A stretch of DNA of 64,000 nt from Nocardia stercoris (GCF_003696265.1 NZ_RFFH01000003.1:124001-188000), one strand, 5' to 3'. Positions 8,341 through 19,701 are shown, counted from the stretch's first letter. Notes: generated by a model from the sequence alone, not told the origin. Made by a program: numbers and translations.

Positions 8341-9638
8341 CCGGGGGCGGGCGAGGGGTCCCGGGGTTCGAACCGGCCGCGGTCCCACAGCGCGGCGTCG
8401 ACCGGCCCGGTACCCGGATCGGCCACGAAATCCGCGGCGATCCGGGCCGCGCGGACCGGATCCAGCGAGGCCGAACACCAGTTCAGTGACGCGTGGATCC
8501 GCCCGTAGGCCTCGATCACGTTGAAGCCGACGAAGCCCGGGCCGGGCGGCGCGATGGCCACGGCGATCCGGGGTGTCGCGGCCCCGGCCGGGGGCGGGGT
8601 GGTCGTCCAGCGGGTCGCGTACGAGATCATCAAACGCACGGTGGCGCCCGTCGGTGCCGGGGCCGGCGACATCCGGCCGGTCCGGATCAGGCTGCGCCGC
8701 AACACGTCTCGGCTGTACACCAGCAGCGGCAGGCCGGTGGCGACGATGCGGGCGATGCGGGCGCCCAGCTGCGCCGGGGTATCGGAGTCCCGGACCGGGA
8801 CCGACTTCGACCAGCTGAAATTGCCCTCCACGGCCGGGGTCGCGGGCAGATACCGGCGCAGGTCGACCATGAAGGCGACCCGGTCGTCGACCGCGAGACC
8901 GTGGTGGCGGCACAGCAGCAGCGCCCGCAGCGTCATGATCGCCATCACCGACGCCGTCGACTCCCGCTCGCCCCGGAAACCGCGGACCAACGCGCCGAAA
9001 TCGGCGGAACTCACCGCGGTCGAGGTTGCGAACGAATAGCCGGAGTCGTACGGGCACAGCATATTCCGGGGTTCGGCCGGCGCGCGTCCGGATTCGAGTT
9101 CCCGGTACAGGGCGATCGCCCGCCACAGCCGCGGCACCCGGCCGAAGGTGCGCAGCAGTGCCCGCTGCAGCGGTGCCGGGGTCCGCGCCGCCGGCGGATC
9201 CTGTTCCGTCAGCAGCATGCCCAGGAACTGCCAGGTCGAGGCGCCGTCGCCGAGCGCGTGCGAATGCCGCAGGTGCGCCCAGTCGCGGCCCACGGTCAAG
9301 CGGAACGGCAGCCCGTCCAGATCGGCGGAGCCGGAACCCACCGCCGGGCACGGCGCGTCGGAGGCCACCACGAGCGCCCGGACGAAATCGGCCCGCTCCG
9401 CGGGCAATACCCCGCCGGTGTGACCGGTGTCTATGTCCAGCAAGCGAATTCGAGGGTCGCGGGGGTGCGCGGCGATCCAGTCGGTGAGCCGGGCCCGGAT
9501 CCGGTCGGCGCCCGGCGGGGTGATCGCCTCGACCACCTTCTCGACCGGAACCGCGCGCCAGGCGCGATCGCGCCGGCCGAGCCGGCGGACGTCGACCGCG
9601 GCTCGCCCGGCGACCATTGTGCCCCTGGGACTTCTCAT
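8337..9638 (-). CDS. Condensation-type acyltransferase (H-x-x-x-D-G)
   Basis: A 433-residue protein with the H-x-x-x-D-G catalytic motif (H127-A-L-G-D-G132) of the chloramphenicol acetyltransferase-like superfamily, which includes condensation domains, WS/DGAT and PapA enzymes. A late G-N-F-S-W-S segment near residue 270 matches the second conserved block. It probably acylates an alcohol or amine using acyl-CoA or a carrier-bound acyl group; the acceptor is unknown. It may start at 9638 or at an ATG seven codons later. It lies 54 bases after the IclR gene on the same strand, facing away from the P450 gene, so the three may form one pathway. Confidence 0.75.
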   Translation of the reverse strand: MRSPRGTMVAGRAAVDVRRLGRRDRAWRAVPVEKVVEAITPPGADRIRARLTDWIAAHPRDPRIRLLDIDTGHTGGVLPAERADFVRALVVASDAPCPAVGSGSADLDGLPFRLTVGRDWAHLRHSHALGDGASTWQFLGMLLTEQDPPAARTPAPLQRALLRTFGRVPRLWRAIALYRELESGRAPAEPRNMLCPYDSGYSFATSTAVSSADFGALVRGFRGERESTASVMAIMTLRALLLCRHHGLAVDDRVAFMVDLRRYLPATPAVEGNFSWSKSVPVRDSDTPAQLGARIARIVATGLPLLVYSRDVLRRSLIRTGRMSPAPAPTGATVRLMISYATRWTTTPPPAGAATPRIAVAIAPPGPGFVGFNVIEAYGRIHASLNWCSASLDPVRAARIAADFVADPGTGPVDAALWDRGRFEPRDPSPAPG

Positions 9639-9692
9639 CTGGGACAGTGTCGCCGGGTCCGCCCGAATCCGCTCGGGGAACGTTCTTTTCGG

Positions 9693-10577
9693 TCAGATCA
9701 AGGGTTCGATCCGGCGGGCGGTGCCGACCAGTGCGGCCAGGTAGCGGCTGCGGTCGGCCCGGGTCGCGGCGTGGCGCATCGGGCCGATCAGCAGCTCGGC
9801 GCAGGCACTGCCGTCGGGACGCAGCACCGGCGCGGAGAGGTAGCTGACCGGCAGCGGGCGGGGTTCGTCCAGGTCCTCGGCAGTGTAGGCCGTGCCGCTG
9901 ATCTGGCCGAGCAGCGCCAGAACCCGGTCGCGCAGCTGCGCCTGGGCGCGGTCGCGGGCCAGGTGTTCCACGACCTCGGCCAGCACGTCGAGGGCCTCGC
10001 CCTGCGCACCCGAACCCCAGACCGCGCCCCCGGTCTGGGGAATATCGTCGAGCAGGCGGGCATACAGGTGGCGTTCGGCGGGGTCGGCGCGGTCCAGCCA
10101 TGCCCGGCGGATCTCGGGTCCGGAATGGGCGACGATCGTCGCCGCGGCCGGCGGCATCAGCGGCAGCCGGCTGCCCCGGGCCAGCCCGGCCGGGATCCGG
10201 CCGTGGGTCTCGATCAGGGCGACGAATTCGATTTCCGCCCCGTCCATCCGGGTCAGTGCCACCCCGCAGCCCACTTCGGCCGACAGCGCCCGCAGGGCCG
10301 CGTCGAGCGGGTCGCTGCCGGCGGCCGGGCGGGCGGTGTGGGCGATCGCCCACAGGCCCGGGCCGAGCTCGTAGCGCAGGTCGTCGCGGCGGCGGACCCA
10401 GTCGCGCGACTGCAGTCCGGCCAGGATCGCGCCCGCCGTCGACCGGTTCAGGCCCAGGTCGTCGGCGATCTGCGCCGAGGTGCGGGGGCTGTCGGATTCC
10501 GCGAGGTATTCCAGGACCGAGATCACGCGCTGGGTCGGCGGTGACGGGTCGTCGATTCGGGTCTTGCCGTCCGGCAT
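9693..10577 (-). CDS. IclR-family transcriptional regulator
   Basis: A 294-residue regulator with an N-terminal winged helix (about residues 10-70: R-V-I-S-V-L-E-Y-L, then S-A-Q-I-A-D-D-L-G-L-N-R-S-T). An IclR-type effector domain follows. ATG 10577 is chosen because AGGAGG precedes it. It is divergent from the P450 gene, and the 67-bp gap contains nested inverted repeats. That suggests it controls itself and the P450. The effector is unknown. Confidence 0.87.
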   Translation of the reverse strand: MPDGKTRIDDPSPPTQRVISVLEYLAESDSPRTSAQIADDLGLNRSTAGAILAGLQSRDWVRRRDDLRYELGPGLWAIAHTARPAAGSDPLDAALRALSAEVGCGVALTRMDGAEIEFVALIETHGRIPAGLARGSRLPLMPPAAATIVAHSGPEIRRAWLDRADPAERHLYARLLDDIPQTGGAVWGSGAQGEALDVLAEVVEHLARDRAQAQLRDRVLALLGQISGTAYTAEDLDEPRPLPVSYLSAPVLRPDGSACAELLIGPMRHAATRADRSRYLAALVGTARRIEPLI

Positions 10578-10599
10578 CGGACCTCCTACAGTCTCGGCG

Positions 10600-10637
10600 C
10601 CAATATTCGCATCATACGATACGAATATCCGTATTGG
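10600..10637. promoter_or_regulatory. Nested inverted repeats, IclR/P450 operator
   Basis: ATATTCG at 10603-10609 pairs with CGAATAT at 10622-10628, and CCAATA at 10600-10605 pairs with TATTGG at 10632-10637. Both lie in the short divergent gap between the IclR and P450 starts, where an IclR operator is expected. Confidence 0.55.
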
Positions 10638-10644
10638 AGGTCCG

Positions 10645-11847
10645 ATGTCCACACCCGCGCTCCTGGATCAGCTCGATATCGAAGGGATCGATTTCGCCTT
10701 CGACCACATCCCCGACCTGCACGCGACCCTGGCCGACCTGCGCAGCCGCAAGCCGTACGCGATCGTGCCGTTCGCGGGCGTCCGCGCGGTGCTGCTGCTC
10801 ACCCACGACCTGGTCCGCGCGGCCTTCACCGACGAACAGACCTTCCCCGCCTCGGCGGTGTACCGGATGACCACCGAACCGGTCCTCGGCCACACCCTGC
10901 AGTGCATGACCGGGCGCGAACACCGCATCGCCCGCGGTGTCGTCGCACCCTCGCTGCGGCGCAACCGGATCGCCGAATATCTGGAACCGCTGCTCGAACC
11001 GCTCGCCCACGAGTTGATCGACCGGTTCGAATCCCGCGGCCACGCCGACCTGGTCGCCGAATTCTGTGTCAAATACCCGGTGCTCGTGATCAGCCGCATG
11101 CTCGGGCTGCCGGTCGACGACGAAGCCGTGGTGCACCGGTGGGCACACGACCTGTTCTACTTCCCGCTCGACCCCGCCGCCGCCGTGCGCGCCTCGCAGG
11201 AGTTCACCGACTACGTCGCCCCGATCCTGGCCGCCCGCCGCGCCGACCCCGGCGACGACATGATCTCCCTGCTGGTCACCGAATCCTCCGAAGGCGAATA
11301 CCTCACCGACGAACAGGTGATGGCCCACCTGCGGCTGCTGTTCCCCGCCGGCGCCGACACCACCATGCTGGCGCTGGGCAACATCCTGTCCGCACTGCTC
11401 ACCCACCCCGAGCAGCTCGCCGCGGTCCAGGCCGACCCGGCGACCGAAATCGGCTGGGCGATCTGGGAAGGACTGCGCTGGGAGCCGCCGGTCGGGCTGC
11501 TCCCGCGCGCGTGCCCGGAGGCGGTCGAGTGGAACGGGCTGTCGATTCCCGCGCTGACCCCGATGATCTTCTCCATCAACGCCGCCCACCGCGACCCCGC
11601 CGTGTACGAGCGGCCGGACGACTTCGACATCACCCGGCGCTCGATGTCCATGCTCTCCTTCGGCCAGGGCGTGCACAGCTGCGCCGGAAACTGGCTGGCC
11701 ATGGCCGAATTGGAGACCGCACTGCGAATCCTGCTGCAGCGCCTGCCCGGCCTGCGGCTGAAACCCGACGCCGCGACGCACGCCACGATCGTCGCCCAGG
11801 TCGGCACCGCGTTGCGCGGTCCCGGTGCGCTGCACGTGAGTTGGTGA
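10645..11847 (+). CDS. Cytochrome P450
   Basis: A soluble bacterial P450 of 400 residues. The I-helix oxygen-binding motif A-G-A-D-T-T is intact. The K-helix E-x-x-R appears as E-G-L-R, and the heme-thiolate loop is F-G-Q-G-V-H-S-C-A-G with the cysteine ligand. ATG 10645 follows GGAGG by five bases. It is a monooxygenase of unknown substrate that needs ferredoxin and reductase supplied from elsewhere, because none is adjacent. Divergent from the IclR gene, it is probably induced by that regulator's ligand. Confidence 0.95.
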   Translation: MSTPALLDQLDIEGIDFAFDHIPDLHATLADLRSRKPYAIVPFAGVRAVLLLTHDLVRAAFTDEQTFPASAVYRMTTEPVLGHTLQCMTGREHRIARGVVAPSLRRNRIAEYLEPLLEPLAHELIDRFESRGHADLVAEFCVKYPVLVISRMLGLPVDDEAVVHRWAHDLFYFPLDPAAAVRASQEFTDYVAPILAARRADPGDDMISLLVTESSEGEYLTDEQVMAHLRLLFPAGADTTMLALGNILSALLTHPEQLAAVQADPATEIGWAIWEGLRWEPPVGLLPRACPEAVEWNGLSIPALTPMIFSINAAHRDPAVYERPDDFDITRRSMSMLSFGQGVHSCAGNWLAMAELETALRILLQRLPGLRLKPDAATHATIVAQVGTALRGPGALHVSW

Positions 11848-11872
11848 CTCCGGCGCCGAGAGACGCTGCGCC

Positions 11873-12436
11873 TCAGTCGAGTTCGAGGAGTTGTTCCAGC
11901 CGGCGATCGATGGATCGGTCCAGTTCGGTCTCGGACATCTCGGTCAGGCCCGCGGCGGCCCGCAGGAACGGCCGGAACATCTCCCAGCCCAGCCGGAACG
12001 CGGCCGCGTGCGCGACGGTGAGCGCGGCGGTGCGTTCGTCGGCGCCGCGCTCGCGGACCATGGCCACGCCGTGGGCGATCACCGGGAACCGGTCCTGTAG
12101 TTCACCGACCGGGTAGCCGTCGAGGATGCAGCGGGCCAGCACGGTCCAGTGCCGGCGCAGCCGCGGATCCGATGCCGGGTCCGGTCCGGTGAGCGCGTCC
12201 GCGGATTCGGCGGCCAGGTGGTTGAGGACGGCGCCGACCAGTGCCTGCTTGGCGCCGAAGTGCCGGAACACCAGTCCGTGGTTGACGCCGGCGCGCTCGG
12301 CGATATCGCGGATGGAGGTGGCGGTGGGTCCACGCTCGCCGAACAGCTCGGTGGCGGCCGTGAGCACCGCGGTGCTCACGGCGTCCCGGCCGGTTGGAAT
12401 CTCGGTGGGTTTTTTCCTCGACCGCGGTGTAGTCAT
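11873..12436 (-). CDS. TetR-family transcriptional regulator
   Basis: A 187-residue TetR regulator. The N-terminal helix-turn-helix (about residues 20-66) reads A-A-T-E-L-F-G-E-R-G, then S-I-R-D-I-A-E-R-A-G-V-N, ending V-F-R-H-F-G-A-K. The C-terminal ligand domain is unassigned. It is divergent from the TauD-family dioxygenase, with a 36-bp perfect palindrome between them and a third half-site running into its own start codon. Autoregulation and control of the dioxygenase are therefore likely. Confidence 0.9.
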   Translation of the reverse strand: MTTPRSRKKPTEIPTGRDAVSTAVLTAATELFGERGPTATSIRDIAERAGVNHGLVFRHFGAKQALVGAVLNHLAAESADALTGPDPASDPRLRRHWTVLARCILDGYPVGELQDRFPVIAHGVAMVRERGADERTAALTVAHAAAFRLGWEMFRPFLRAAAGLTEMSETELDRSIDRRLEQLLELD

Positions 12437-12443
12437 GTGTCTA

Positions 12444-12479
12444 CAGTAGTGGTGTAGTCAATCGACTACACCACTACTG
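12444..12479. promoter_or_regulatory. 36-bp perfect palindrome, TetR operator candidate
   Basis: CAGTAGTGGTGTAGTC (12444-12459), spacer AATC, then the exact reverse complement (12464-12479). An extra GTGTAGTC half-site lies at 12427-12434 over the TetR start. Perfect 16-bp arms in a divergent TetR gap are typical of the cognate operator. Confidence 0.75.
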
Positions 12480-12493
12480 CGGCGGGAGCGGAC

Positions 12494-13438
12494 ATGACCG
12501 AGACGACAATCGCGGACCAGAACACGGTGCGAGCGCTGCGGCTACCCGGATACCCGATTCCGGTCGGGCCGTTCACCCATCTCGCGGCCGAACGAGAGCG
12601 GCTCGCCGGCCTGCGCTGGCAACATTTCGACGCCCGCCCGATCGGCGCCACCGTCGGTGCCGAGATCAGCGGTATCGACCTCACCACCGACCTCCCGCCC
12701 GCCACGATCGCCGAGATCCGTCAGGCCCTGCACGACTACAAGGTCCTGTTCTTCCGTAACCAGCCGCTGAGCGCCTACCAGCATGTCGCCTTCGCCCGCC
12801 GCTTCGGCGAACTCGAGATCCATCCGGCCCTCGGATCCAACACCGGACAGCCGGAACTGGTGCGCTTCGAGAAGACCGCGCAGGTAGCGGGATTCGAGAA
12901 CTCCTGGCACCACGACGTCACCTGGCGCGAACAGCCGTCCCTCGGCGCGATCCTGCACGCGATCGAGGTGCCCGACATCGGCGGTGACACCCTCTTCGCG
13001 GACATGTACGCCGCCTACGACGGCCTCGACGACGAAACCAAGGCGCAGATCGAGCACCTCGACGCGGTCCACGACTTCACCCGGGCGTTCGGCGCCTTCG
13101 CCACCGAAGAGCAGCAGGCGCAGATGCGGGCCGCGCATCCCTCGGTGACCCACCCGGTGGTCGCCACACACGCGGCCACCGGCCGCAAGCATCTCTACGT
13201 CAACCGCATCTTCACCGACCGTATCGCCGGCCTCGACGCGGACGAGGGCCGGGACCTCATCGACCGCCTGTGCCGCGCCGCCGACGCACCGGAGATCCAG
13301 GTGCGGTTGAAGTGGGAGCCCGACACCGTCGCGTTCTGGGACAACCGCGCCGTCCAGCACTACGCGGCCAGCGACTACTGGCCGCAGCGCCGGATCGTCG
13401 AACGCGCTTCGATCGTGGGCCCGAAGCCTTCTCGCTGA
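12494..13438 (+). CDS. TauD/TfdA-family Fe(II)/2-oxoglutarate dioxygenase
   Basis: A 314-residue non-heme iron dioxygenase. The metal triad is visible: H-x-D in W-H-H-D-V-T-W near residue 139 and the distal His in N-R-A-V-Q-H-Y. The 2-oxoglutarate-binding Arg lies in P-Q-R-R just after. TauD relatives oxidise taurine, sulfonates, aryloxyalkanoates or alkyl sulfates; which one is not decided here. It starts 15 bases after the large palindrome, so the TetR regulator probably represses it. No sulfonate transporter is adjacent. Confidence 0.9.
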   Translation: MTETTIADQNTVRALRLPGYPIPVGPFTHLAAERERLAGLRWQHFDARPIGATVGAEISGIDLTTDLPPATIAEIRQALHDYKVLFFRNQPLSAYQHVAFARRFGELEIHPALGSNTGQPELVRFEKTAQVAGFENSWHHDVTWREQPSLGAILHAIEVPDIGGDTLFADMYAAYDGLDDETKAQIEHLDAVHDFTRAFGAFATEEQQAQMRAAHPSVTHPVVATHAATGRKHLYVNRIFTDRIAGLDADEGRDLIDRLCRAADAPEIQVRLKWEPDTVAFWDNRAVQHYAASDYWPQRRIVERASIVGPKPSR

Positions 13439-13521
13439 TTCCCCGAGCGTTCGATCGGGACTCGATACGCTGGACTGCGAGTAGGGGCGCGGTCGTCGCC
13501 GGCCCGCCAGGCTTTCAGGGA

Positions 13522-15048
13522 ATGAGTCCGATCATGCTGGTGCCTTTGACGGTTCGTGATTTCCTCGATCGCGCCGCGCACGTCTACCCCGATCGGATCG
13601 CGGTGGTCGACGAGCCCGATCAGCCGGCTCCCGGCCTGGGCACGCTCACCTTCGCGCAGGTGGCCGCGCGGGCGCGGGCGCAGGCCGCGCGGCTGGATCG
13701 GCTGGGCGTGCCGGTCGGGGGCCGGGTGGCGGTGATCTCGCAGAACAGCGCGCGGCTGCTGGTGTCGTTCTTCGGGGTCTCGGGATGGGGGCGGGTACTG
13801 GTGCCGGTCAACTTCCGGCTCGCACTGCCCGAAATCCGGTACATCGTCGAACACTGCGGCGCCGACGTCGTCTACGTCGACCCCGCCCTGGAACACGTCC
13901 TCGAACACCTCACGGCCACACACAAATTCGTGCTCGGCGCCGACGACGACCTGTACCTCGACGGTGTCGAACCCGCCGCATGGGCGGACCCCGACGAGAA
14001 CGCCACCGCCACGATCAATTACACGTCCGGCACCACCGCCCGCCCCAAGGGCGTACAGCTGACCCACCGCAACATCTGGCTCAACGCCACCGTGTTCGGG
14101 CTGCACATGGGCGTGCACGAGGACGACGTCTACCTGCACACCCTGCCCATGTTCCACTGCAACGGCTGGGGCATGCCCTACATCACCACCGCCATGGGCG
14201 TACCGCAGATCGTGCTGCGCCAGGTCGACGGCGCCGAGATCCTGCGGCGCGTCGAACGCCACGGTGTCACCCTGCTGTGCGCGGCACCCGCGGTCATCAA
14301 CGCCGTCCTTGACGCGGCCGCCACCTGGGACGGCCCGATCCCCGGCCGGGACCGGGTGCGGATCGTGGTGGCCGGCGCGCCGCCGCCCACCCGGACCATC
14401 GCCCGGGTCGGCGAGGTCCTGGGCTGGCAGTTCAACCAGATCTACGGGCTCACCGAGACCACCCCGATCCTCACCGTCAACCGCGACCGCGCCGAATGGG
14501 CGGGCCTGCCGGCCGAGGAACGGGCCCGCCGGCTGTCCCGGGCGGGCGTACCCGCGCTCGGCGTCTCGGTGCGCGTCGACGCCGACGGCGAGGTCCTGGC
14601 CCGCGGAAACCATGTGCTGGAAGGCTATTGGGAACAACCCGAGGCCACCGCGGCCGCGATCACCGACGGCTGGTTCCACACCGGTGACGGCGGCACCATC
14701 GACGCCGAGGGCTACGTGGTGATCTCCGACCGGAAGAAGGACGTGATCATCTCCGGCGGCGAGAACGTCTCCTCGATCGAAGTCGAGGACGCGCTCACCT
14801 CGCACCCGGCGGTCCGCGAAGCCGCCGTCATCGGTACCCCGGACGAGAAATGGGGTGAACTGGTCACCGCCCTCGTCGTCACCGACGGCTCGGGGGTCAC
14901 CGCCGAGGAACTCGTCACCCACTGCCGCACGTTCCTGGCCGGCTACAAGATCCCGCGCCGGATCGAGTTCCGCACCGAACTGGCCCGCACCGCCACCGGG
15001 AAACTGCAGAAGTTCAAACTCCGGGAGTCCTTCGGCAACGGGCAGTGA
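13522..15048 (+). CDS. Acyl-CoA synthetase (AMP-forming ligase)
   Basis: An ANL-superfamily ligase of about 508 residues that activates a carboxylic acid through acyl-AMP to acyl-CoA. Motifs are Y-T-S-G-T-T-A-R-P-K-G (P-loop), the Y-G-L-T-E-T-T motif, G-W-F-H-T-G-D, and the C-terminal K-I-P-R...T-A-T-G-K-L-Q-K with the catalytic lysine. The length fits medium/long-chain fatty acid ligases. ATG 13522 and ATG 13534 are both possible, since AGGGA is poorly spaced for either. It lies 83 bases downstream of the dioxygenase in the same direction and may be co-transcribed. Confidence 0.9.
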   Translation: MSPIMLVPLTVRDFLDRAAHVYPDRIAVVDEPDQPAPGLGTLTFAQVAARARAQAARLDRLGVPVGGRVAVISQNSARLLVSFFGVSGWGRVLVPVNFRLALPEIRYIVEHCGADVVYVDPALEHVLEHLTATHKFVLGADDDLYLDGVEPAAWADPDENATATINYTSGTTARPKGVQLTHRNIWLNATVFGLHMGVHEDDVYLHTLPMFHCNGWGMPYITTAMGVPQIVLRQVDGAEILRRVERHGVTLLCAAPAVINAVLDAAATWDGPIPGRDRVRIVVAGAPPPTRTIARVGEVLGWQFNQIYGLTETTPILTVNRDRAEWAGLPAEERARRLSRAGVPALGVSVRVDADGEVLARGNHVLEGYWEQPEATAAAITDGWFHTGDGGTIDAEGYVVISDRKKDVIISGGENVSSIEVEDALTSHPAVREAAVIGTPDEKWGELVTALVVTDGSGVTAEELVTHCRTFLAGYKIPRRIEFRTELARTATGKLQKFKLRESFGNGQ

Positions 15049-15117
15049 ACGGCACCACCCGGACTCGATCAGGAATCGAGAAGCCGCACTGCCAGGTCCC
15101 GCACTAGCCTGACTCGC

Positions 15118-15527
15118 ATGGACATCAGCATCGCATCGAGCTTCCTGCCCCAGAACGATCCCGACGCCGCGCGGACGTTCTACCGTGACACGCTCGGCTT
15201 CGAGGTCCGCAACGATGTCGGATTCAACGGCATGCACTGGATCACCGTCGGACCGCCCGGACAGCCCGAGGTGTCGATCGTGCTCTACCCGCCGCACGCC
15301 ACCCCGGGCCTCACCGACGAGGAACGCCGGGTCATCGACGAGATGATGGCCAAAGGCACCTACGCCAACATCCTGCTGTCCAGCCCGGACCTCGACACCA
15401 CCTTCGCCAAGGTGGCGGCCGGTGGCGGCGAGGTCGTCCAGGAACCCACCGACCAGCCCTACGGGGTGCGCGACTGCGCGTTCCGCGACCCGGCCGGCAA
15501 CCTGATCCGCATCCAGCAGGCCCGCTG

Positions 15528-15528
<1 letters not shown>
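15118..15528 (+). CDS. VOC-family (glyoxalase/bleomycin resistance-like) protein
   Basis: A 136-residue single VOC domain. It has an N-terminal D-P-D-A-A-R-T-F-Y-R-D-T-L-G-F and a C-terminal F-R-D-P-A-G-N-L-I-R-I, as in bleomycin-resistance and glyoxalase-like proteins. Its stop overlaps the start of the UvrA-like gene (TGATG), so the two are translationally coupled. VOC proteins often bind and sequester drugs or open small molecules. Paired with a UvrA-like ATPase, a resistance role is plausible but inferred. Confidence 0.85.
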
Positions 15529-17882
<2,354 letters not shown>

Positions 17883-17887
17883 GCCGG

Positions 17888-17919
17888 GTCCGGCCGGTGG
17901 TGGATGTCACCGGCCGGAC
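17888..17919. terminator. Bidirectional terminator-like hairpin
   Basis: A perfect 12-bp inverted repeat (GTCCGGCCGGTG / CACCGGCCGGAC) with an 8-nt loop, between the convergent UvrA-like and nitroreductase genes. Confidence 0.6.
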
Positions 17920-17925
17920 GGGCGG

Positions 17926-18351
17926 TCAGGCCCGGTGCAGCGCCAGCACCGGAATCGTGCGGATGCCCGCGGTCTTGGCCTCGTACTCGGCGAATCCGGG
18001 ATTGCGCCGGACCTGTTCGGCGAAGATCCGGTCCCGGTCGGCGCCGGTGATCTCGGTGACGGTGACCGGGAAGGTCTCGACTCCGATCTCGACGGTGGCC
18101 TTTCCGGCGGCGACCAGGTTGTGGTACCAGGCGGGGTTGGTCGGTGCTCCCGCCTTGGACGCGAAGATGTACACCCGGTTCGGGTCCTGCTCGTCGGGCA
18201 GGTGCACCAGCGGTGTCACCAGTTCGCGCCCGGACTTGCGGCCGACGTGGTGCACGAGCACCATGGGTGCGCCCTCGAACGGGCCGCCGACGCGTCCCTC
18301 GTTCGCGCGGAACTCGTCGATGATCTGCGTGTTCCAATCCTGACTGGTCAT
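17926..18351 (-). CDS. Deazaflavin (F420)-dependent nitroreductase family protein
   Basis: A 141-residue single-domain protein of the Ddn-like split-barrel family. Typical features are the G-R-K-S-G-R-E-L-V-T-P-L segment near residue 37, which contacts the cofactor phosphate, the F-A-S-K-A-G-A-P-T-N-P-A-W-Y-H-N-L core, and the C-terminal R-T-I-P-V-L-A-L. Members use reduced F420 to reduce quinones or nitroaromatics. They are almost confined to mycobacteria, nocardiae and relatives, which supports the taxonomic call. It is convergent with the UvrA-like gene. Confidence 0.9.
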   Translation of the reverse strand: MTSQDWNTQIIDEFRANEGRVGGPFEGAPMVLVHHVGRKSGRELVTPLVHLPDEQDPNRVYIFASKAGAPTNPAWYHNLVAAGKATVEIGVETFPVTVTEITGADRDRIFAEQVRRNPGFAEYEAKTAGIRTIPVLALHRA

Positions 18352-18383
18352 GTGTGCATTCTTCCTGAATCGGCGGTGATCTC

Positions 18384-18578
18384 GTGACGGACGATCCGAT
18401 CGGCGTGCTGCGGCGCTGGACCGAAGCCGGCGGCAGCTGGCGGGTGGTGGCCCGCCGCGGTGCGGTGGTGACGGTGGCGCTGTGCGACTGCGGCGGCGAT
18501 GCCGAGATGGATCGAATCAGCTCAACCGATCCCGCCCTGCTCGAATTCCTCGGCGACCGGACCCGCAGCGACGACTGA
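18384..18578 (+). CDS. Small conserved actinobacterial protein
   Basis: A 64-residue acidic protein from a GTG start. It has an R-R-W-T-E-A-G-G-S-W-R-V opening and a C-D-C-G-G pair of cysteines at about 34-36. I recall similar short proteins in mycobacteria and rhodococci but none with a known function. It starts 32 bases from the divergent nitroreductase gene, which is tight for two promoters. The two cysteines could bind a metal; that is a guess. Confidence 0.6.
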   Translation: MTDDPIGVLRRWTEAGGSWRVVARRGAVVTVALCDCGGDAEMDRISSTDPALLEFLGDRTRSDD

Positions 18579-18762
18579 CCATTCGGGGCGGGTCCGACAA
18601 ATCGGCTCGCTTATCGGATATATCACCCGAAACATCCACTGCTGCAAGGGAATTTCCCGAGAGTGCGCTCGTCGTTCGGCCGATTTTCCGCGCGCCCCCC
18701 GCTAGCCTATTGCGCGATATCGCAGCAGTCGTACGGTCGAGCACGGCGAAAGGCGGGGCAGA

Positions 18763-19581
18763 ATGACCGGCCCGTACCCCCACACCCACGGGCGGGACGA
18801 CCCGTCCGCGCCGCCCCTGTCCGAGCTCTATCTCAGCCCCGACCCGGTCGACTGGCACGGCACTCCGGTGCACCCCATGTTCTTCCGCGAACTCGGCACC
18901 GAATCCGCCACCGTCACCCTGACCCTGCGCACCGTGGTGCCGCCGCCGGGACTGCGCGGGGTCGGGATCGGGCTGGCGGTCAGCGGCGGGCACGTCGAAT
19001 TCGAGGGCCGGGTGCTGCGCGGGGTCGACGTGTGGGCCGACGCCATGACCGGCGGCGTGCAACTGGCACTGTGCCCGGACGACACGGAGGCGGCGTTCAG
19101 CCTCACCCCGGTCTGGATGAGTGCCGACGGCACGGTCACCTCGTGGTCGGGCAACTACGGCATGGTCATCGAACACGATCCGCGCGGAATCGTGGTGCTG
19201 CACTGCAGCGTCGGGGTCGGCGCGGTCGAATTCTCCGAGCTGGTGGTCGAATTGGCGACCGCGCCGCCGAGCCCGGAGGCCGAACGATACCGACGCGCGC
19301 TCTACGAGCTGGCGGTCGCCATGCACGGGCGCGGTGACGTCGAACAGGCCTGCCAATTGTGGCGGCAGGCAGCTGGATTCGGTCATGCCGGCGCCGCCTA
19401 CGACCTGGGCGTGGTGCGGTTCCGGCTCGGCGAGCACGCCGAGGCCGAGCGCTGGTGGCGCGCCGCCGCCGGCCACGGCGACGCCCGCGCCATGGCCGGA
19501 CTGGCCGAGGTACTCGACCGGCGCGGCAATGCCGGCGAGGCCCGCGCCTGGCGAGCCAGCGCCGCCGCCGTACCGGCCTAG
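18763..19581 (+). CDS. Sel1-like repeat (TPR-type) protein
   Basis: A 272-residue protein in two parts. Residues 1-165 form an unassigned beta-rich domain. Residues about 175-265 contain two or three Sel1-like repeats, seen as the spaced A-x-Y-D-L-G-V and A-E-R-W-W-R-A-A-A-G-H-G-D-A-R-A-M-A helices. Sel1 repeats mediate protein contacts. ATG 18763 is preceded by an AAAGGCGGGG stretch. It sits 120 bases upstream of the STM4015-like operon in the same direction, but I cannot tell whether it belongs to that system. Confidence 0.75.
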   Translation: MTGPYPHTHGRDDPSAPPLSELYLSPDPVDWHGTPVHPMFFRELGTESATVTLTLRTVVPPPGLRGVGIGLAVSGGHVEFEGRVLRGVDVWADAMTGGVQLALCPDDTEAAFSLTPVWMSADGTVTSWSGNYGMVIEHDPRGIVVLHCSVGVGAVEFSELVVELATAPPSPEAERYRRALYELAVAMHGRGDVEQACQLWRQAAGFGHAGAAYDLGVVRFRLGEHAEAERWWRAAAGHGDARAMAGLAEVLDRRGNAGEARAWRASAAAVPA

Positions 19582-19701
19582 TGTCAGTGGGTTCTGGGAG
19601 ACTCTCGCCCGACCACGGATTCCGAACCGCGGGGTCGGATGCGGCCGCGCGCAACGGGCATAATGCCCACCGGACCCACCCGAGACCAGGAGCGCCCCAC
19701 G

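Noticed and set aside
8366..8395. GGTTCGAACC that looks like a tRNA T-arm
   Set aside because: It is inside the acyltransferase coding region and no acceptor stem or anticodon arm surrounds it.
7426..10353. 975-codon open frame on the minus strand across PPK2, the acyltransferase and IclR
   Set aside because: It crosses several genes with convincing motifs and shows only low-complexity translation. It is a GC-bias artefact.
13375..15297. 640-codon minus-strand frame opposite the acyl-CoA synthetase
   Set aside because: The AMP-binding motifs are on the plus strand and the minus frame has none.
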